From Nocardioides sp. Soil774 (GTDB lineage: Bacteria; Actinomycetota; Actinomycetes; Propionibacteriales; Nocardioidaceae): 64,000 bases of DNA. The notes under the pieces were generated by a model. It did not search any database. It was not told the DNA's origin and was given only the letters and a program-made list of their open reading frames with translations. Both the position numbers and the translations under genes were made by a program. The stretch's first letter is position 1; each line of letters opens with the position of its first letter. The stretch covers positions 129,701 to 193,700 of the forward strand of contig NZ_LMSM01000005.1 of NCBI RefSeq assembly GCF_001428125.1, read 5' to 3'. Shown here one piece after another: positions 42,989-53,203 of the stretch.

Positions 42989-44698
42989 ATGAGCAGGACT
43001 GCAGTGAAGCTCGATCCCCAGCGCCGTGCGGACGCGTTGCGGGAGATGACCCGCGAGCCGCTCGACGTGCTCGTCATCGGCGGCGGGGTGGTGGGCGCCG
43101 GCGCCGCGCTCGACGCCGCCACCCGCGGCCTGCGGGTGGGGCTCGTCGAGGCCCGCGACTACGCCGCCGGCACGTCGTCCCGGTCCAGCAAGCTGGTGCA
43201 CGGCGGCCTGCGCTACCTCGAGCAGCTCGACTTCGCCCTGGTGCGGGAGGCGCTGCGCGAGCGGTCGCTGATCCTCAACCGGCTGTGCCCCCACCTGGCT
43301 CGTCCGGTGCCGTTCCTCTACCCCCTCACCCACCGGGTCTGGGAGCGGTTCTACGTGGGCAGCGGCGTGCTGCTCTACGACACCATGGGCGGGCGCCACG
43401 GCGTCCCGAGCCACCGCCACCTCACCCGGCGCCAGGCGCTGCGCGAGTTCCCCTCGCTGCGCAAGGACGCCCTGGTCGGCGCGATCCAGTACTACGACGG
43501 CCAGGTCGACGACGCGCGCCACACGATGATGCTGGCCCGCACGGCCGCCGACTACGGCGCCCACGTGGCGACCAGTGCTCGGGTCACCGGCTTCCTGCGC
43601 GAGGGCGACCGGGTGACCGGCGCACGCGTGCTCGACCTCGAGACCGGCGAGCAGCTCGAGATCGAGGCGCGCCAGACCATCAACGCCGCCGGGGTCTGGA
43701 CCGACGAGATCCAGGACATGGTGGGCGGGCGCGGACAGATCAACGTGCGCGCGTCCAAGGGCGTGCACATCGTGGTGCCGCGTGACCGGATCCGCGCGCG
43801 GACGGGCATCATCAGCCGCACCGAGAAGAGCGTGCTCTTCATCATCCCGTGGGACACGCACTGGATCATCGGCACCACCGACACCGACTGGGAGCTCGAC
43901 CTCGCCCACCCGGCGGCCAGCCGCTCGGACGTCGACTACCTGCTCGAGCACGCCAACGCCCTGCTCCAGACGCCACTGACCCACGAGGACGTGGTCGGGG
44001 TCTACGCCGGGCTGCGACCGTTGCTCTCCGGGGAGTCCGACGACACCAGCCAGCTCTCGCGCGAGCACGCGGTGGTCTCCCCCGTCGCCGGGCTCGTCAT
44101 GGTCGCGGGCGGCAAGTACACGACCTACCGGGTGATGGCCAAGGACGCCGTCGACGCCGTCGTGCACAGCCTGCCTCGCAAGGTGCCGGCGTGCTGCACC
44201 GACACCATCCCGCTGGTGGGCGCGGAGGGCTACGCAGCCGCGTGGAACGGCCGCGAGCAGCTCGCTGCCGAGTCGGGCCTGCACCTCGCGCGGATCGAGC
44301 ACCTCCTGCATCGCTACGGCTCGCTCATCGGCGAGGTGCTGGCGCTCGTCGCCGAGCGGCCCGACCTGGCCGAGCCGCTCCCGGGGGCACCGAGCTACCT
44401 GCGGGCCGAGGCGGTCTACGCCGCCCTCGCCGAGGGTGCGCTGCACCTCGACGACGTCCTCACCCGTCGCACGCGGATCTCGATCGAGGCGACGGACCGC
44501 GGCGTGGCGGCCGCCGCGGACGTGGCCGACCTCGTGGCGCCCGTGCTCGGGTGGAGCGAGGAGCAGGCGCGCAACGAGGTCGAGCACTACCGCGCCCGCG
44601 TGGCGGCCGAGATCGACTCGCAGGAGCAGCCCGACGACCGCACCGCCGACGCCGCGCGCCTCGGGGCCGCGGACGTGCGGATGGGGCGCTCCGGCTGA
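42989..44698 (+). CDS. glpD: Glycerol-3-phosphate dehydrogenase (FAD)
   Basis: A 569-residue aerobic respiratory dehydrogenase oxidising glycerol-3-phosphate to dihydroxyacetone phosphate and passing electrons to menaquinone. The FAD site is VIGGGVVGAGAALDAATRG; GTSSRSSKLVHGGLRYLEQ, YYDGQVDDARHTMML and VMVAGGKYTTYRVMA are family signatures. It is a soluble protein that binds the membrane peripherally. ATG 42989 starts 7 bases after glpK2. Confidence 0.96.
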   Translation: MSRTAVKLDPQRRADALREMTREPLDVLVIGGGVVGAGAALDAATRGLRVGLVEARDYAAGTSSRSSKLVHGGLRYLEQLDFALVREALRERSLILNRLCPHLARPVPFLYPLTHRVWERFYVGSGVLLYDTMGGRHGVPSHRHLTRRQALREFPSLRKDALVGAIQYYDGQVDDARHTMMLARTAADYGAHVATSARVTGFLREGDRVTGARVLDLETGEQLEIEARQTINAAGVWTDEIQDMVGGRGQINVRASKGVHIVVPRDRIRARTGIISRTEKSVLFIIPWDTHWIIGTTDTDWELDLAHPAASRSDVDYLLEHANALLQTPLTHEDVVGVYAGLRPLLSGESDDTSQLSREHAVVSPVAGLVMVAGGKYTTYRVMAKDAVDAVVHSLPRKVPACCTDTIPLVGAEGYAAAWNGREQLAAESGLHLARIEHLLHRYGSLIGEVLALVAERPDLAEPLPGAPSYLRAEAVYAALAEGALHLDDVLTRRTRISIEATDRGVAAAADVADLVAPVLGWSEEQARNEVEHYRARVAAEIDSQEQPDDRTADAARLGAADVRMGRSG

Positions 44699-44709
44699 GC
44701 CGGGTGGGT

Positions 44710-44722
44710 CCCGCGGGGCGGG
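44710..44722. terminator. Weak GC hairpin between glpD and ABC-F
   Basis: CCCGC-GGG-GCGGG, 5-bp stem, between the convergent ends of glpD and the ABC-F gene. No T-tract. Confidence 0.3.
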
Positions 44723-44729
44723 CGGCCGG

Positions 44730-46358
<1,629 letters not shown>

Positions 46359-46398
46359 GCAGTGTCCTTCGGCGAGGGATCGGACCCGCCGGGCACGT

Positions 46399-46414
46399 GC
46401 GCACGAAGGTGCGC
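46399..46414 (-). promoter_or_regulatory. Hairpin in the ABC-F leader
   Basis: GCGCAC-CTTC-GTGCGC on the minus strand: a perfect 6-bp stem with a 4-nt loop, between the tiny ORF at 46436 and the ABC-F start. Possible attenuator element. Confidence 0.45.
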
Positions 46415-46435
46415 GGCCGCGGACGCGGGTCGGGG

Positions 46436-46453
46436 TCAGCCGTGGATCCACAT
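46436..46453 (-). CDS. Possible 5-codon leader peptide ahead of ABC-F
   Basis: ATG TGG ATC CAC GGC TGA encodes MWIHG. It sits at the start of the ABC-F leader, 21 bases before a GC hairpin. No clear ribosome site is visible, so a leader-peptide role is speculative; it could be chance. Confidence 0.25.
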   Translation of the reverse strand: MWIHG

Positions 46454-46525
46454 GATGACCAAAGCCTAGGGGTGGCGGGACCGAAGGCCCACCGATTTTC
46501 GACGAGGTACTGGCACGCTGTCCCC

Positions 46526-47764
46526 ATGCGCGTCGTCGAGATCGACCAGGCCGTCCGTGCGGTGCGGGAGCACTGCGAGCGGCTCGACCACCCACCGCGG
46601 GTGGTCACCAGCGGCAACTTCGCCTCACCTGTGGCGCTGCTCGCGCCGGTGCTGGCCGAGCTGCCCGCGGCGCTGCTGCACGCCCTCAACGCGCAGCCCG
46701 ACCTCCCGATGCACGACGGCGTCGTGCCCGAGACGACCTTCGTCGGGCCCGGCTTCCGCCGGCACCCGCGTCTGTCCTACGTCCCGTGCCGGCTCTCGAT
46801 GGTGCCGCGGCTCTTCCACGGCCCGCTGGCGCCCGACGTCGTCGTGGTCCACACGACCGTGCCCCGCAACGGCCGGGTCTCCCTCGGGCTCGAGGTCAAC
46901 GTGCTGCCCGCCGCCATCGAGGCGGCGCGAGATCGCGGCGCGGTGGTCGTGGCCCAGCTCAACCCGCGCATGCCGTGGACCTTCGGCGACGCCGAGATCA
47001 GCCTCGACGACATCGACCTCGGCGTCGAGGTGGACGCCGTGCTGACCACCCACGTCGCGCGACCCCCGAGCGAGGACGCCCGCCTCATCGGCTCGCGGGT
47101 GGCTGCCGAGATCGGCGACGGCGCCACGCTGCAGGCCGGCATCGGCGAGGTGCCCGACGCCACCATCGGCGGGGTCCTCGAGCGGCGCGACCTGAAGGTG
47201 TGGACCGAGATGTTCAGCGACGAGGTGCTCACGCTCGAGAAGGCCGGCGCGCTCGACCGCGGCACCCCGGTCCGTACGTCGTTCGTGTTCGGCAGCCAGG
47301 AGCTCTACGACTGGGTCGACGACAACCCACGCGTGCGGATGCTGCGCACGGAGACGACCAACGCCCCGGCCGCCATCGCCCAGCAGCCCGGCATGACCTC
47401 GATCAACACCGCCCTGCAGGTCGACCTCTTCGACCAGGCCAACGCCTCGCGCATCGGCACCCGGATCTACAGCGGCTTCGGCGGGCAGACCGACTTCACC
47501 GTCGGCGCGAGCCACGCGCCCGGCGGCCGGGCGTTCATGGCGCTGCGCAGCTGGCACCCGCGCGCCGACGTCTCGACGATCGTGCCGCTGGTCGACGAGC
47601 CGGTGACGTCCTTCCAGCACGGCGCGGTCGTGACCGAGCAGGGCGTCGCGTGGATGTGGGGGCGCAGCGAGCGCGAGCAGGCGCGCAACCTCATCGAGTG
47701 CGCGGCCCACCCCAGCGTCCGCGAGGACCTCTGGGAGGAGGCGCGGGCGCTCGGCCTGGCCTAG
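46526..47764 (+). CDS. Acetyl-CoA hydrolase/CoA-transferase family
   Basis: A 412-residue class I CoA-transferase of the acetyl-CoA hydrolase / 4-hydroxybutyrate CoA-transferase type. ATLQAGIGEVPDA (oxyanion and CoA loop) and the likely catalytic glutamate in WTEMFSDEV are present, as is GFGGQTDF. The C-terminal domain has VTEQGVAWMWGRS. It moves CoA between short acyl groups; the substrate is not predictable. ATG 46526 was chosen by similarity; the longer open frame runs through the divergent ABC-F leader. Confidence 0.88.
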   Translation: MRVVEIDQAVRAVREHCERLDHPPRVVTSGNFASPVALLAPVLAELPAALLHALNAQPDLPMHDGVVPETTFVGPGFRRHPRLSYVPCRLSMVPRLFHGPLAPDVVVVHTTVPRNGRVSLGLEVNVLPAAIEAARDRGAVVVAQLNPRMPWTFGDAEISLDDIDLGVEVDAVLTTHVARPPSEDARLIGSRVAAEIGDGATLQAGIGEVPDATIGGVLERRDLKVWTEMFSDEVLTLEKAGALDRGTPVRTSFVFGSQELYDWVDDNPRVRMLRTETTNAPAAIAQQPGMTSINTALQVDLFDQANASRIGTRIYSGFGGQTDFTVGASHAPGGRAFMALRSWHPRADVSTIVPLVDEPVTSFQHGAVVTEQGVAWMWGRSEREQARNLIECAAHPSVREDLWEEARALGLA

Positions 47765-47768
47765 TCCC

Positions 47769-48176
47769 TCACGCCACGAACACGCAGAACACATGGCCCG
47801 CCGGGCTGGCGTAGGCCCGCAGCGGCTCGTCGGGGTCGTCGGTGCGGTCCAGCCGCAGCGTCCCGCCCAGCGCGACCACCCGCTCATGCGCCGCGTCGAG
47901 CGAGCCGCGGTCCGGCACCGTGGTGTCGAGGTGGCTCACCGACGGGTGCCCCCGCTCCGGCCACCGGCTCGGTGGCAGCGACTCGACCGCCTGGATCGCC
48001 AGGCAGCGGCGTCCGTCGGCGTCGGTGAGCACCAGCCAGTCCGCGTCGTCGTGGCCGTCGGGCACCTCGTCGCCCGGGCGGTAGACCAGGTCCAGGAGCT
48101 GCCGCCAGAACTCCGCCTCACCGCGCACGTCGACGGCGTCGAGGACGGTGTGCAGCAGGCGTGGCACGTCGCTCAT
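47769..48176 (-). CDS. VOC-family (glyoxalase-like) protein, one domain
   Basis: A 135-residue vicinal-oxygen-chelate fold protein. It has the paired beta-alpha-beta-beta-beta units, with VSHLDTTVPD and AYASPAGHVFCVFVA at the ends. Possible metal residues H and E are partly visible. Actinomycetes carry many such proteins of unknown substrate. The ATG is leaderless, 6 bases from TAGTGT. Divergent from a two-domain VOC gene. Confidence 0.85.
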   Translation of the reverse strand: MSDVPRLLHTVLDAVDVRGEAEFWRQLLDLVYRPGDEVPDGHDDADWLVLTDADGRRCLAIQAVESLPPSRWPERGHPSVSHLDTTVPDRGSLDAAHERVVALGGTLRLDRTDDPDEPLRAYASPAGHVFCVFVA

Positions 48177-48182
48177 CCCCGG

Positions 48183-48188
48183 ACACTA
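48183..48188 (-). promoter_or_regulatory. -10 box of leaderless VOC gene
   Basis: TAGTGT on the minus strand, 6 bases before the ATG at 48176. Confidence 0.5.
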
Positions 48189-48207
48189 GCCGTGTGAGGA
48201 TCGCTGC

Positions 48208-48942
48208 ATGACCCACGCGACGCCCGCCTGGATCCAGGTCTTCCTCGACACCCCGACCGCCCACCTCGACGAGGCCGTGGCCTTCTGGTCGGCCGTCACC
48301 GGCTGGACGCCGTCCGAGCGCCGCGGCAAGGACGGCCAGTTCCTCACGCTGCTGCCGGCGGCAGGGTCGGCGTACGCCAAGGTGCAGGCGGTCGACGGGC
48401 CGCCCGGTCTGCACCTCGACCTCGACTCCCGCGACCGGCCCGCGAGCATCGCGCTGGCGCGCGCGCTCGGCGCCACGACCGCGTGGACCTACCACGACGT
48501 CGAGGTGATGCGCTCCCCCGGCGGCTTCACCTTCTGCCACACCCTGGTCGACGGGCAACCGGTGCTCGAGCGCGACGGTGCGAGCGTCCTCGACCAGGTG
48601 TGCCTCGACGTCCCCGCTCGTCGCTGGGACGCCGAGGTGGGGTTCTGGAGCGAGCTGACCGGGCGCGCGCCGCAGGTCGGCACGCTGCCGCAGTTCGTCC
48701 GGCTGGTGGAGGACGGACGGGTGCGGCTGCTGCTCCAGCGTCTCGACGAGGTCGACGGACCGGTGCGCGCGCACCCCGACCTGGCGAGCGCGGACCGTGC
48801 GGCCGACACCGAGCGCCACCTCGCGCTGGGCGCGCGCCTCGTGGCACGGCACGACCACTGGACGGTGCTCACCGCGCCCGGTGGGCAGGTCTACTGCCTC
48901 ACCGACCGCGACCCGCTCACCGGAGGGGCCGCCGGGGTGTGA
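48208..48942 (+). CDS. VOC-family protein, two domains
   Basis: A 244-residue protein with two tandem VOC units (about residues 1-120 and 125-244), each starting with an AxxWIQVFLDT / LDQVCLDVP strand followed by FWSxVTGxxP and ending in GGFTFCH or GGQVYCLTDR. Tandem VOC domains can form a complete active site in one chain. The substrate is unknown. ATG 48208. Confidence 0.85.
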   Translation: MTHATPAWIQVFLDTPTAHLDEAVAFWSAVTGWTPSERRGKDGQFLTLLPAAGSAYAKVQAVDGPPGLHLDLDSRDRPASIALARALGATTAWTYHDVEVMRSPGGFTFCHTLVDGQPVLERDGASVLDQVCLDVPARRWDAEVGFWSELTGRAPQVGTLPQFVRLVEDGRVRLLLQRLDEVDGPVRAHPDLASADRAADTERHLALGARLVARHDHWTVLTAPGGQVYCLTDRDPLTGGAAGV

Positions 48943-48976
48943 CCCATCCCATGGAGCGCCCACGCGCAGGGATGCG

Positions 48977-48982
48977 TACTGT
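48977..48982 (+). promoter_or_regulatory. -10 box of leaderless beta-repeat gene
   Basis: TACTGT, 6 bases before the GTG at 48989. Confidence 0.5.
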
Positions 48983-48988
48983 CGGTAT

Positions 48989-49636
48989 GTGACTTCCCTC
49001 CGCCGCGTCCTGACCGCCCCGCTGCTCGCGCTGACCGTGGTCGCCGGTGGCGCAGCGGTGGCCCCCGCCGCCACCGCAGGCTTCGCCGTCCCCGTGCAGT
49101 GCGAGGTCGGCACGGAGACCGTGCTGCCGTGGGACGGTGTGACCTACCAGCTCAGCGGCACCTGCGGCGTGGTCCGGGTGACGGCGGACGACGCGACCGT
49201 GACGATGCCGGCCGCGACCCGGCTGATCCTCGACGGTGACCGCGCGAGCGTCACCTCGAAGTCCCTGCTGGCCCTCGAGGTGCCGGGCGCGGACAACGCC
49301 GTGACCGCCCCGTCGGTGAAGGACCTCTCGGTCACCGGCTCCGGTTCGCGGGTGGCCGTGGCGGGCCTCGCGGAGCACGTCACCCTCGCCAGCGCGTCCT
49401 CGAGCCTGACCGCCGACACCGTCAACGTGCTCCGCCTGCGCGGATCAGACTCGGTCGTCGCGCGCAAGGCCTACCGGGTCCGCATCACCGGCACCGCCAA
49501 CGCGCTGCGGCTGACGCGGGCCGACCGGCTCGTGCTCACCGGCGACGCCAACTCGGTCACCGTCGCGCGAGGGCGTACGACGCTCCGCGACCGTGGCGAG
49601 GACAACGTGCTCGACCTTCGTCGCCGCCGTCGCTGA
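48989..49636 (+). CDS. Secreted beta-repeat protein (DUF3060-like)
   Basis: A 215-residue exported protein. The signal peptide (LRRVLTAPLLALTVVAGGAAVAPAATA) is cleaved after ATA. The mature chain has short repeats of the GxxNxVxV kind (GADNAVTA, GSDSVVAR, GTANALRL, GDANSVTV, GEDNVLDL), which resemble DUF3060 beta-helix proteins. It ends in an arginine run, LRRRRR. Function unknown. GTG 48989 is leaderless. Last gene of the accessory block, 2 bases from the convergent pyrC. Confidence 0.75.
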   Translation: MTSLRRVLTAPLLALTVVAGGAAVAPAATAGFAVPVQCEVGTETVLPWDGVTYQLSGTCGVVRVTADDATVTMPAATRLILDGDRASVTSKSLLALEVPGADNAVTAPSVKDLSVTGSGSRVAVAGLAEHVTLASASSSLTADTVNVLRLRGSDSVVARKAYRVRITGTANALRLTRADRLVLTGDANSVTVARGRTTLRDRGEDNVLDLRRRRR

Positions 49637-49638
49637 GG

Positions 49639-50916
49639 TCAGCCGACCAGCGCGCCGTCGCGCACCGTGAGCCGACCGGCGTAGACCGTGTGCACCACCC
49701 GCGACGTCAGCTCGCGTCCGTGCCACGGGTTGTTGCGCGACAGCGACACCGAGGCGTCGCGGTCCACCGTGGCGCGGGCGTCGGGGTCGACGAGCACGAC
49801 GTGGGCGGGTGACCCGGGCTCCAGCGGACGTCCTTGGTCGGCGAGCCCGGCGATCCGCGCCGGGGTCGTCGACATGACCCGCGCGACGTCGGCCCACGAC
49901 AGGTCGGGCATCGCCGTGCGCACCACCGCGAGGGCGGTCTCGAGGCCGAGCATGCCGAAGGCGGCGTCGACGAAGGCGTGCTCCTTGTCGTGGCGCGCGT
50001 GCGGCGCGTGGTCGGTGGCCACGGCGTCGATCGTGCCGTCGGCCAGCGCCGCGCGGAGCGCCTCGACGTCCTCCTGGGGGCGCAGCGGCGGGTTGACCTT
50101 GTAGGTGGGGTCGTAGCCGGTGAGCAGGTCGGTGGTGAGCAGGAGGTGGTGCGGGGTCACCTCGGCCGTGACATCGATCCCCTGCGCCTTGGCCCAGCGC
50201 AGGACCTCCACCGAGCCGGCGGTCGAGACATGGGCGACGTGGACCCGCGAGCCGGTGTGGCGCGCCAGCAACACGTCGCGCGCGACGATGACCTCCTCGG
50301 CGATGCCCGGCCAGCCGGGCAGGCCGAGCCGGCCCGAGATCTCGCCCTCGTGGCAGCAGGCAGTCGGCCCGGCGAGGGCCGGGTCCTGGGAGTGCTGCGA
50401 GACGACACCACCGAACGCCTTGACGTACTCCAGGGCGCGCCGCATCACGCGGGGGTCGTGCACGCACTTCCCGTCGTCGGAGAAGACCGTGACGCGGGCG
50501 CGCGAGCGGTGCATCAGCCCGAGCTCGGCGAGCTCCTCGCCGGCCAGCCCGCGGGTGACCGCGCCGACCGGCTGCACGTGCACCAGCCCGGCCTCGCGGC
50601 CCAGCTCCCACACGCGGGTCGCGGCCTCGGCGGTGTCGGTGACGGGCGTCGTGTTGGCCATCGCCAGGACGGCGGTGTAACCGCCCAGCGCGGCGGCGCG
50701 CGAACCGGTGAGGATCGTCTCGGCGTCCTCACGGCCGGGCTCGCGCAGGTGCGTGTGCAGGTCGACGAGGCCGGGCAGCGCGACGAGGCCGTCGGCGTCG
50801 ATCCTCTCGGCGCCGGCGGGCGCGGAGTCGACGGGCTGCAACATCCCGGCGTCGTCGACGTAGAGGTCGGCGGTCCTCTCCCCCAGCAGCGAGGCTCCGG
50901 TGATCACGAAGGACAT
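49639..50916 (-). CDS. pyrC: Dihydroorotase
   Basis: A 425-residue zinc amidohydrolase of class I type closing carbamoyl-aspartate to dihydroorotate. Metal motif DLHTHLREPG. Other segments: FSDDGKCV, the histidines in HVAHVSTAGS and TPHHLLLT, and the catalytic ATDHAPHAR. ATG 50916 shares a base with the pyrB stop (TGATG), so they are coupled. Last gene of pyrR-pyrB-pyrC. Confidence 0.97.
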   Translation of the reverse strand: MSFVITGASLLGERTADLYVDDAGMLQPVDSAPAGAERIDADGLVALPGLVDLHTHLREPGREDAETILTGSRAAALGGYTAVLAMANTTPVTDTAEAATRVWELGREAGLVHVQPVGAVTRGLAGEELAELGLMHRSRARVTVFSDDGKCVHDPRVMRRALEYVKAFGGVVSQHSQDPALAGPTACCHEGEISGRLGLPGWPGIAEEVIVARDVLLARHTGSRVHVAHVSTAGSVEVLRWAKAQGIDVTAEVTPHHLLLTTDLLTGYDPTYKVNPPLRPQEDVEALRAALADGTIDAVATDHAPHARHDKEHAFVDAAFGMLGLETALAVVRTAMPDLSWADVARVMSTTPARIAGLADQGRPLEPGSPAHVVLVDPDARATVDRDASVSLSRNNPWHGRELTSRVVHTVYAGRLTVRDGALVG

Positions 50917-51842
50917 CAGGCTTCTTCTCCTGCCAGCAGGTGGTAGAGCACGGCCATGCGGATCGCGAGCCCGCTGGAGACCTGCTCCAGCACGACCGAC
51001 TGCGTCGCGTCGGCGGCGTCGGCGGCGATCTCGAGGCCGCGGTTCATCGGGCCGGGGTGGCAGATCGGCACGTCGGGCCCCAGCAGCGCCAGCCGGTCGC
51101 GGGTGAGGCCGTAGCCGACGGTGTACTCGCGCGGGCTCGGGAAGTAGGCGCCGGACATCCGCTCGCGCTGGACGCGCAGCATCATCACGGCGTCCGCCTT
51201 CGGCAGCACCTCGTCGACGTCGTACGACGTCTCGAACCCGGCCGCGGCCGACCACGCACCGATGCCGCTCGGCATCAGGGTGGGCGGGGCGACGACCGTC
51301 ACCTGCGCGCCGAGCTTGGTCAGGCACTGCACGTTGGAGCGGAAGACCCGGCTGTGCGTGAGGTCGCCGATGATCGCGACGTGGCGGCCCTCGAGGGAGC
51401 CGAGGCGACGCTGCAGCGTGTAGGCGTCGAGCAGCGCCTGCGTGGGGTGCTCGTGCATGCCGTCCCCGGCGTTGACGACGGCGGCGTCGACCCACTGGCT
51501 CACCTGGAGCGCGGCGCCGCTGGCAGGGTGGCGGATGACGAGTCCGTCGACGCCCATCGCGCAGACGGTGAGCACGGTGTCGCGCAGGCTCTCGCCCTTC
51601 GACGTGCTCGATCCCTTCGCGCTGACGTTGATGACGTCGGCGGAGAGCCACTTGCCGGCGATCTCGAACGACGACCGGGTGCGTGTGGAGTCCTCGAAGA
51701 ACATGTTGACCACCGTGCGCCCGCGCAGCGCGGGCAGCTTCTTGACCTCGCGGCGCTGCACGTCGTGCATGTCTGCGGCGGTCTCGAAGAGCTGGTGGAT
51801 GTCGTCGACGGAGAGGTCGTCGACCGAGAGCAGGTGCTTCAC
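50916..51842 (-). CDS. pyrB: Aspartate carbamoyltransferase catalytic chain
   Basis: A 308-residue enzyme condensing carbamoyl phosphate and aspartate. The carbamoyl phosphate site is [13 protein letters not shown], with [14 protein letters not shown] and the aspartate-site RVQRERM and HPGPMNRG. No PyrI regulatory subunit is present. The ATG overlaps the pyrR stop as ATGA. Confidence 0.97.
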   Translation of the reverse strand: MKHLLSVDDLSVDDIHQLFETAADMHDVQRREVKKLPALRGRTVVNMFFEDSTRTRSSFEIAGKWLSADVINVSAKGSSTSKGESLRDTVLTVCAMGVDGLVIRHPASGAALQVSQWVDAAVVNAGDGMHEHPTQALLDAYTLQRRLGSLEGRHVAIIGDLTHSRVFRSNVQCLTKLGAQVTVVAPPTLMPSGIGAWSAAAGFETSYDVDEVLPKADAVMMLRVQRERMSGAYFPSPREYTVGYGLTRDRLALLGPDVPICHPGPMNRGLEIAADAADATQSVVLEQVSSGLAIRMAVLYHLLAGEEA

Positions 51843-52432
51843 GAGATCGTCACCTCGTCGGTGCCGTCGATCTCGGCGAGACGGACGCTGACCCGCTCGG
51901 CCAGCGCGCTGGGGAGGTTCTTGCCGACGTGGTCGGCGCGGATCGGCAGCTCGCGGTGCCCGCGGTCGACCAGGACCGCCAGCCGCACCGCGGACGGCCG
52001 GCCGAGGTCGGCCAGCGCGTCGAGCGCGGCGCGGATGGTGCGGCCGGAGAAGAGCACGTCGTCGACCAGGACGACGACCTTCTTGTCGATCCCGCCCGGC
52101 GGGAGCGCCGTCTTGTGCGCACGGCGGGTGGGCTGCGAGCGCAGGTCGTCGCGGTACATCGTCACGTCGAGCTCGCCGACGGCGACGGGAGCACCCTCGA
52201 CCGCCGTGATCTTCTCCGCGATCCGTCGCGCGAGCGGCACGCCGCGGGTGTGGAGGCCGAGCAGCACCAGGTCGGTCGCGCCCTTGTTGCGCTCGAGCAG
52301 CTCGTGCGAGATCCGGGTCAGCGCCCGGGAGATGTCACGGGCGTCGAGGACGGTGCGGTCCGCCCTGTCGCGCCCGGCGTCGTGGGTGACGTCTGGACTG
52401 GCGTCCGGGCTGGTCTCTTCGGGGGCAGGCAT
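51839..52432 (-). CDS. pyrR: PyrR, UMP-sensing RNA-binding regulator
   Basis: A 197-residue bifunctional regulator and uracil phosphoribosyltransferase. The PRPP motif is [18 protein letters not shown], preceded by [14 protein letters not shown] and [14 protein letters not shown] 15-20-residue acidic extension precedes the core. ATG 52432 was chosen by similarity; AAGGAGG is 12 bases upstream, within the conserved leader at 52445. PyrR probably represses its own operon and the carA operon by binding these leaders. Confidence 0.95.
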   Translation of the reverse strand: MPAPEETSPDASPDVTHDAGRDRADRTVLDARDISRALTRISHELLERNKGATDLVLLGLHTRGVPLARRIAEKITAVEGAPVAVGELDVTMYRDDLRSQPTRRAHKTALPPGGIDKKVVVLVDDVLFSGRTIRAALDALADLGRPSAVRLAVLVDRGHRELPIRADHVGKNLPSALAERVSVRLAEIDGTDEVTIS

Positions 52433-52444
52433 CTGCGCGCCGGA

Positions 52445-52484
52445 CCTCCTTCTCCGCCTCACGGGACGGCTCGTTAAAGGATGT
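52445..52484 (-). promoter_or_regulatory. PyrR-binding leader of the pyrR operon
   Basis: A 40-nt segment differing only at one base from the leader of carA (38018-38057). It has the same CCGTC-CCGTGA-GGCGG hairpin and adjacent AAGGAGG. The identity extends across the whole leader but stops at the promoter and the coding region, as expected for a selected RNA element. Confidence 0.8.
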
Positions 52485-52495
52485 CGATCGCTGCG

Positions 52496-52501
52496 ACCCT
52501 A
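52496..52501 (-). promoter_or_regulatory. -10 box of the pyrR operon
   Basis: TAGGGT on the minus strand followed by CG, as for carA, 11 bases upstream of the conserved leader. Confidence 0.5.
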
Positions 52502-52572
52502 GCAGTCGGTCGCGGAGGGAGTACCGTCGAGAGTGAGCGGTACCTTCCGCTCTCGCAGGTCAGGAACTGAAC

Positions 52573-53184
52573 ATGGGCATCGGCTACGCCACCGCATACC
52601 GCGCAGGGATCGTCCCGTGGGAGAAGGCGGCCCTCGAGGACCGGCCCACGCTCGAACGCCTCCTCAACCGGGAGGAGGCCGCTCGCCCGACGGGGGTCAG
52701 GAGCGCCATCGACCTCGGCTGCGGCCGCGGGGCCGCCACCAAGCTCCTGCTCGACCGCGGCTGGGACGCGATGGGCGTCGACAACGTCCGGCAGGCCGTC
52801 GACGTCGCCGTGCACCGCAACGGCCTCGACGACGCACGGTTCGTCATCGGCGACGTGCGCCACCTCGTCCACTCCGGTGTCGGCACCGGCTTCGACCTCT
52901 TCCTCGACATCGGCTGCTTCCAGAGCCTGGACGAGGCCGGACGCACGCTGGTGGCGGGCAACGTGACCGAGCTGGCCAAGCCGGACGCCACCGTCCTGAT
53001 GCGCACCGGCGGACCGAGGGCGTGGCCCGTGCGGCCACGACAGGTCCTCATCGAGGACGTCCGGCGGGCCTACCGCGGCTGGACGGTGGAGGCGGTGACC
53101 GGAGCCGGCTCGGGCAACACCGGCCCGGGGTCGCGTGCCTCGGGCGGCCGGCACGGCGAGTGGTTCCGGCTCACCCGACCCTGA
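52573..53184 (+). CDS. Class I SAM-dependent methyltransferase
   Basis: A 203-residue Rossmann methyltransferase with the AdoMet motif IDLGCGRGAATKLLLDRG, an acidic end of strand 2 (MGVDNVRQAVD) and a third motif FVIGDVRHL. The loop DIGCFQSL takes the place of motif IV. Small-molecule or protein target; cannot be told. The start ATG has AGGAACTGAAC upstream. Confidence 0.88.
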   Translation: MGIGYATAYRAGIVPWEKAALEDRPTLERLLNREEAARPTGVRSAIDLGCGRGAATKLLLDRGWDAMGVDNVRQAVDVAVHRNGLDDARFVIGDVRHLVHSGVGTGFDLFLDIGCFQSLDEAGRTLVAGNVTELAKPDATVLMRTGGPRAWPVRPRQVLIEDVRRAYRGWTVEAVTGAGSGNTGPGSRASGGRHGEWFRLTRP

Positions 53185-53185
53185 T

Positions 53186-53202
53186 CGGGCGAGCAGCGCC
53201 CG
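53186..53202. terminator. Terminator hairpin between convergent genes
   Basis: CGGGCG-AGCAG-CGCCCG, perfect 6-bp stem, exactly between the stops of the methyltransferase and the thiolase. Confidence 0.5.
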
Positions 53203-53203
53203 C

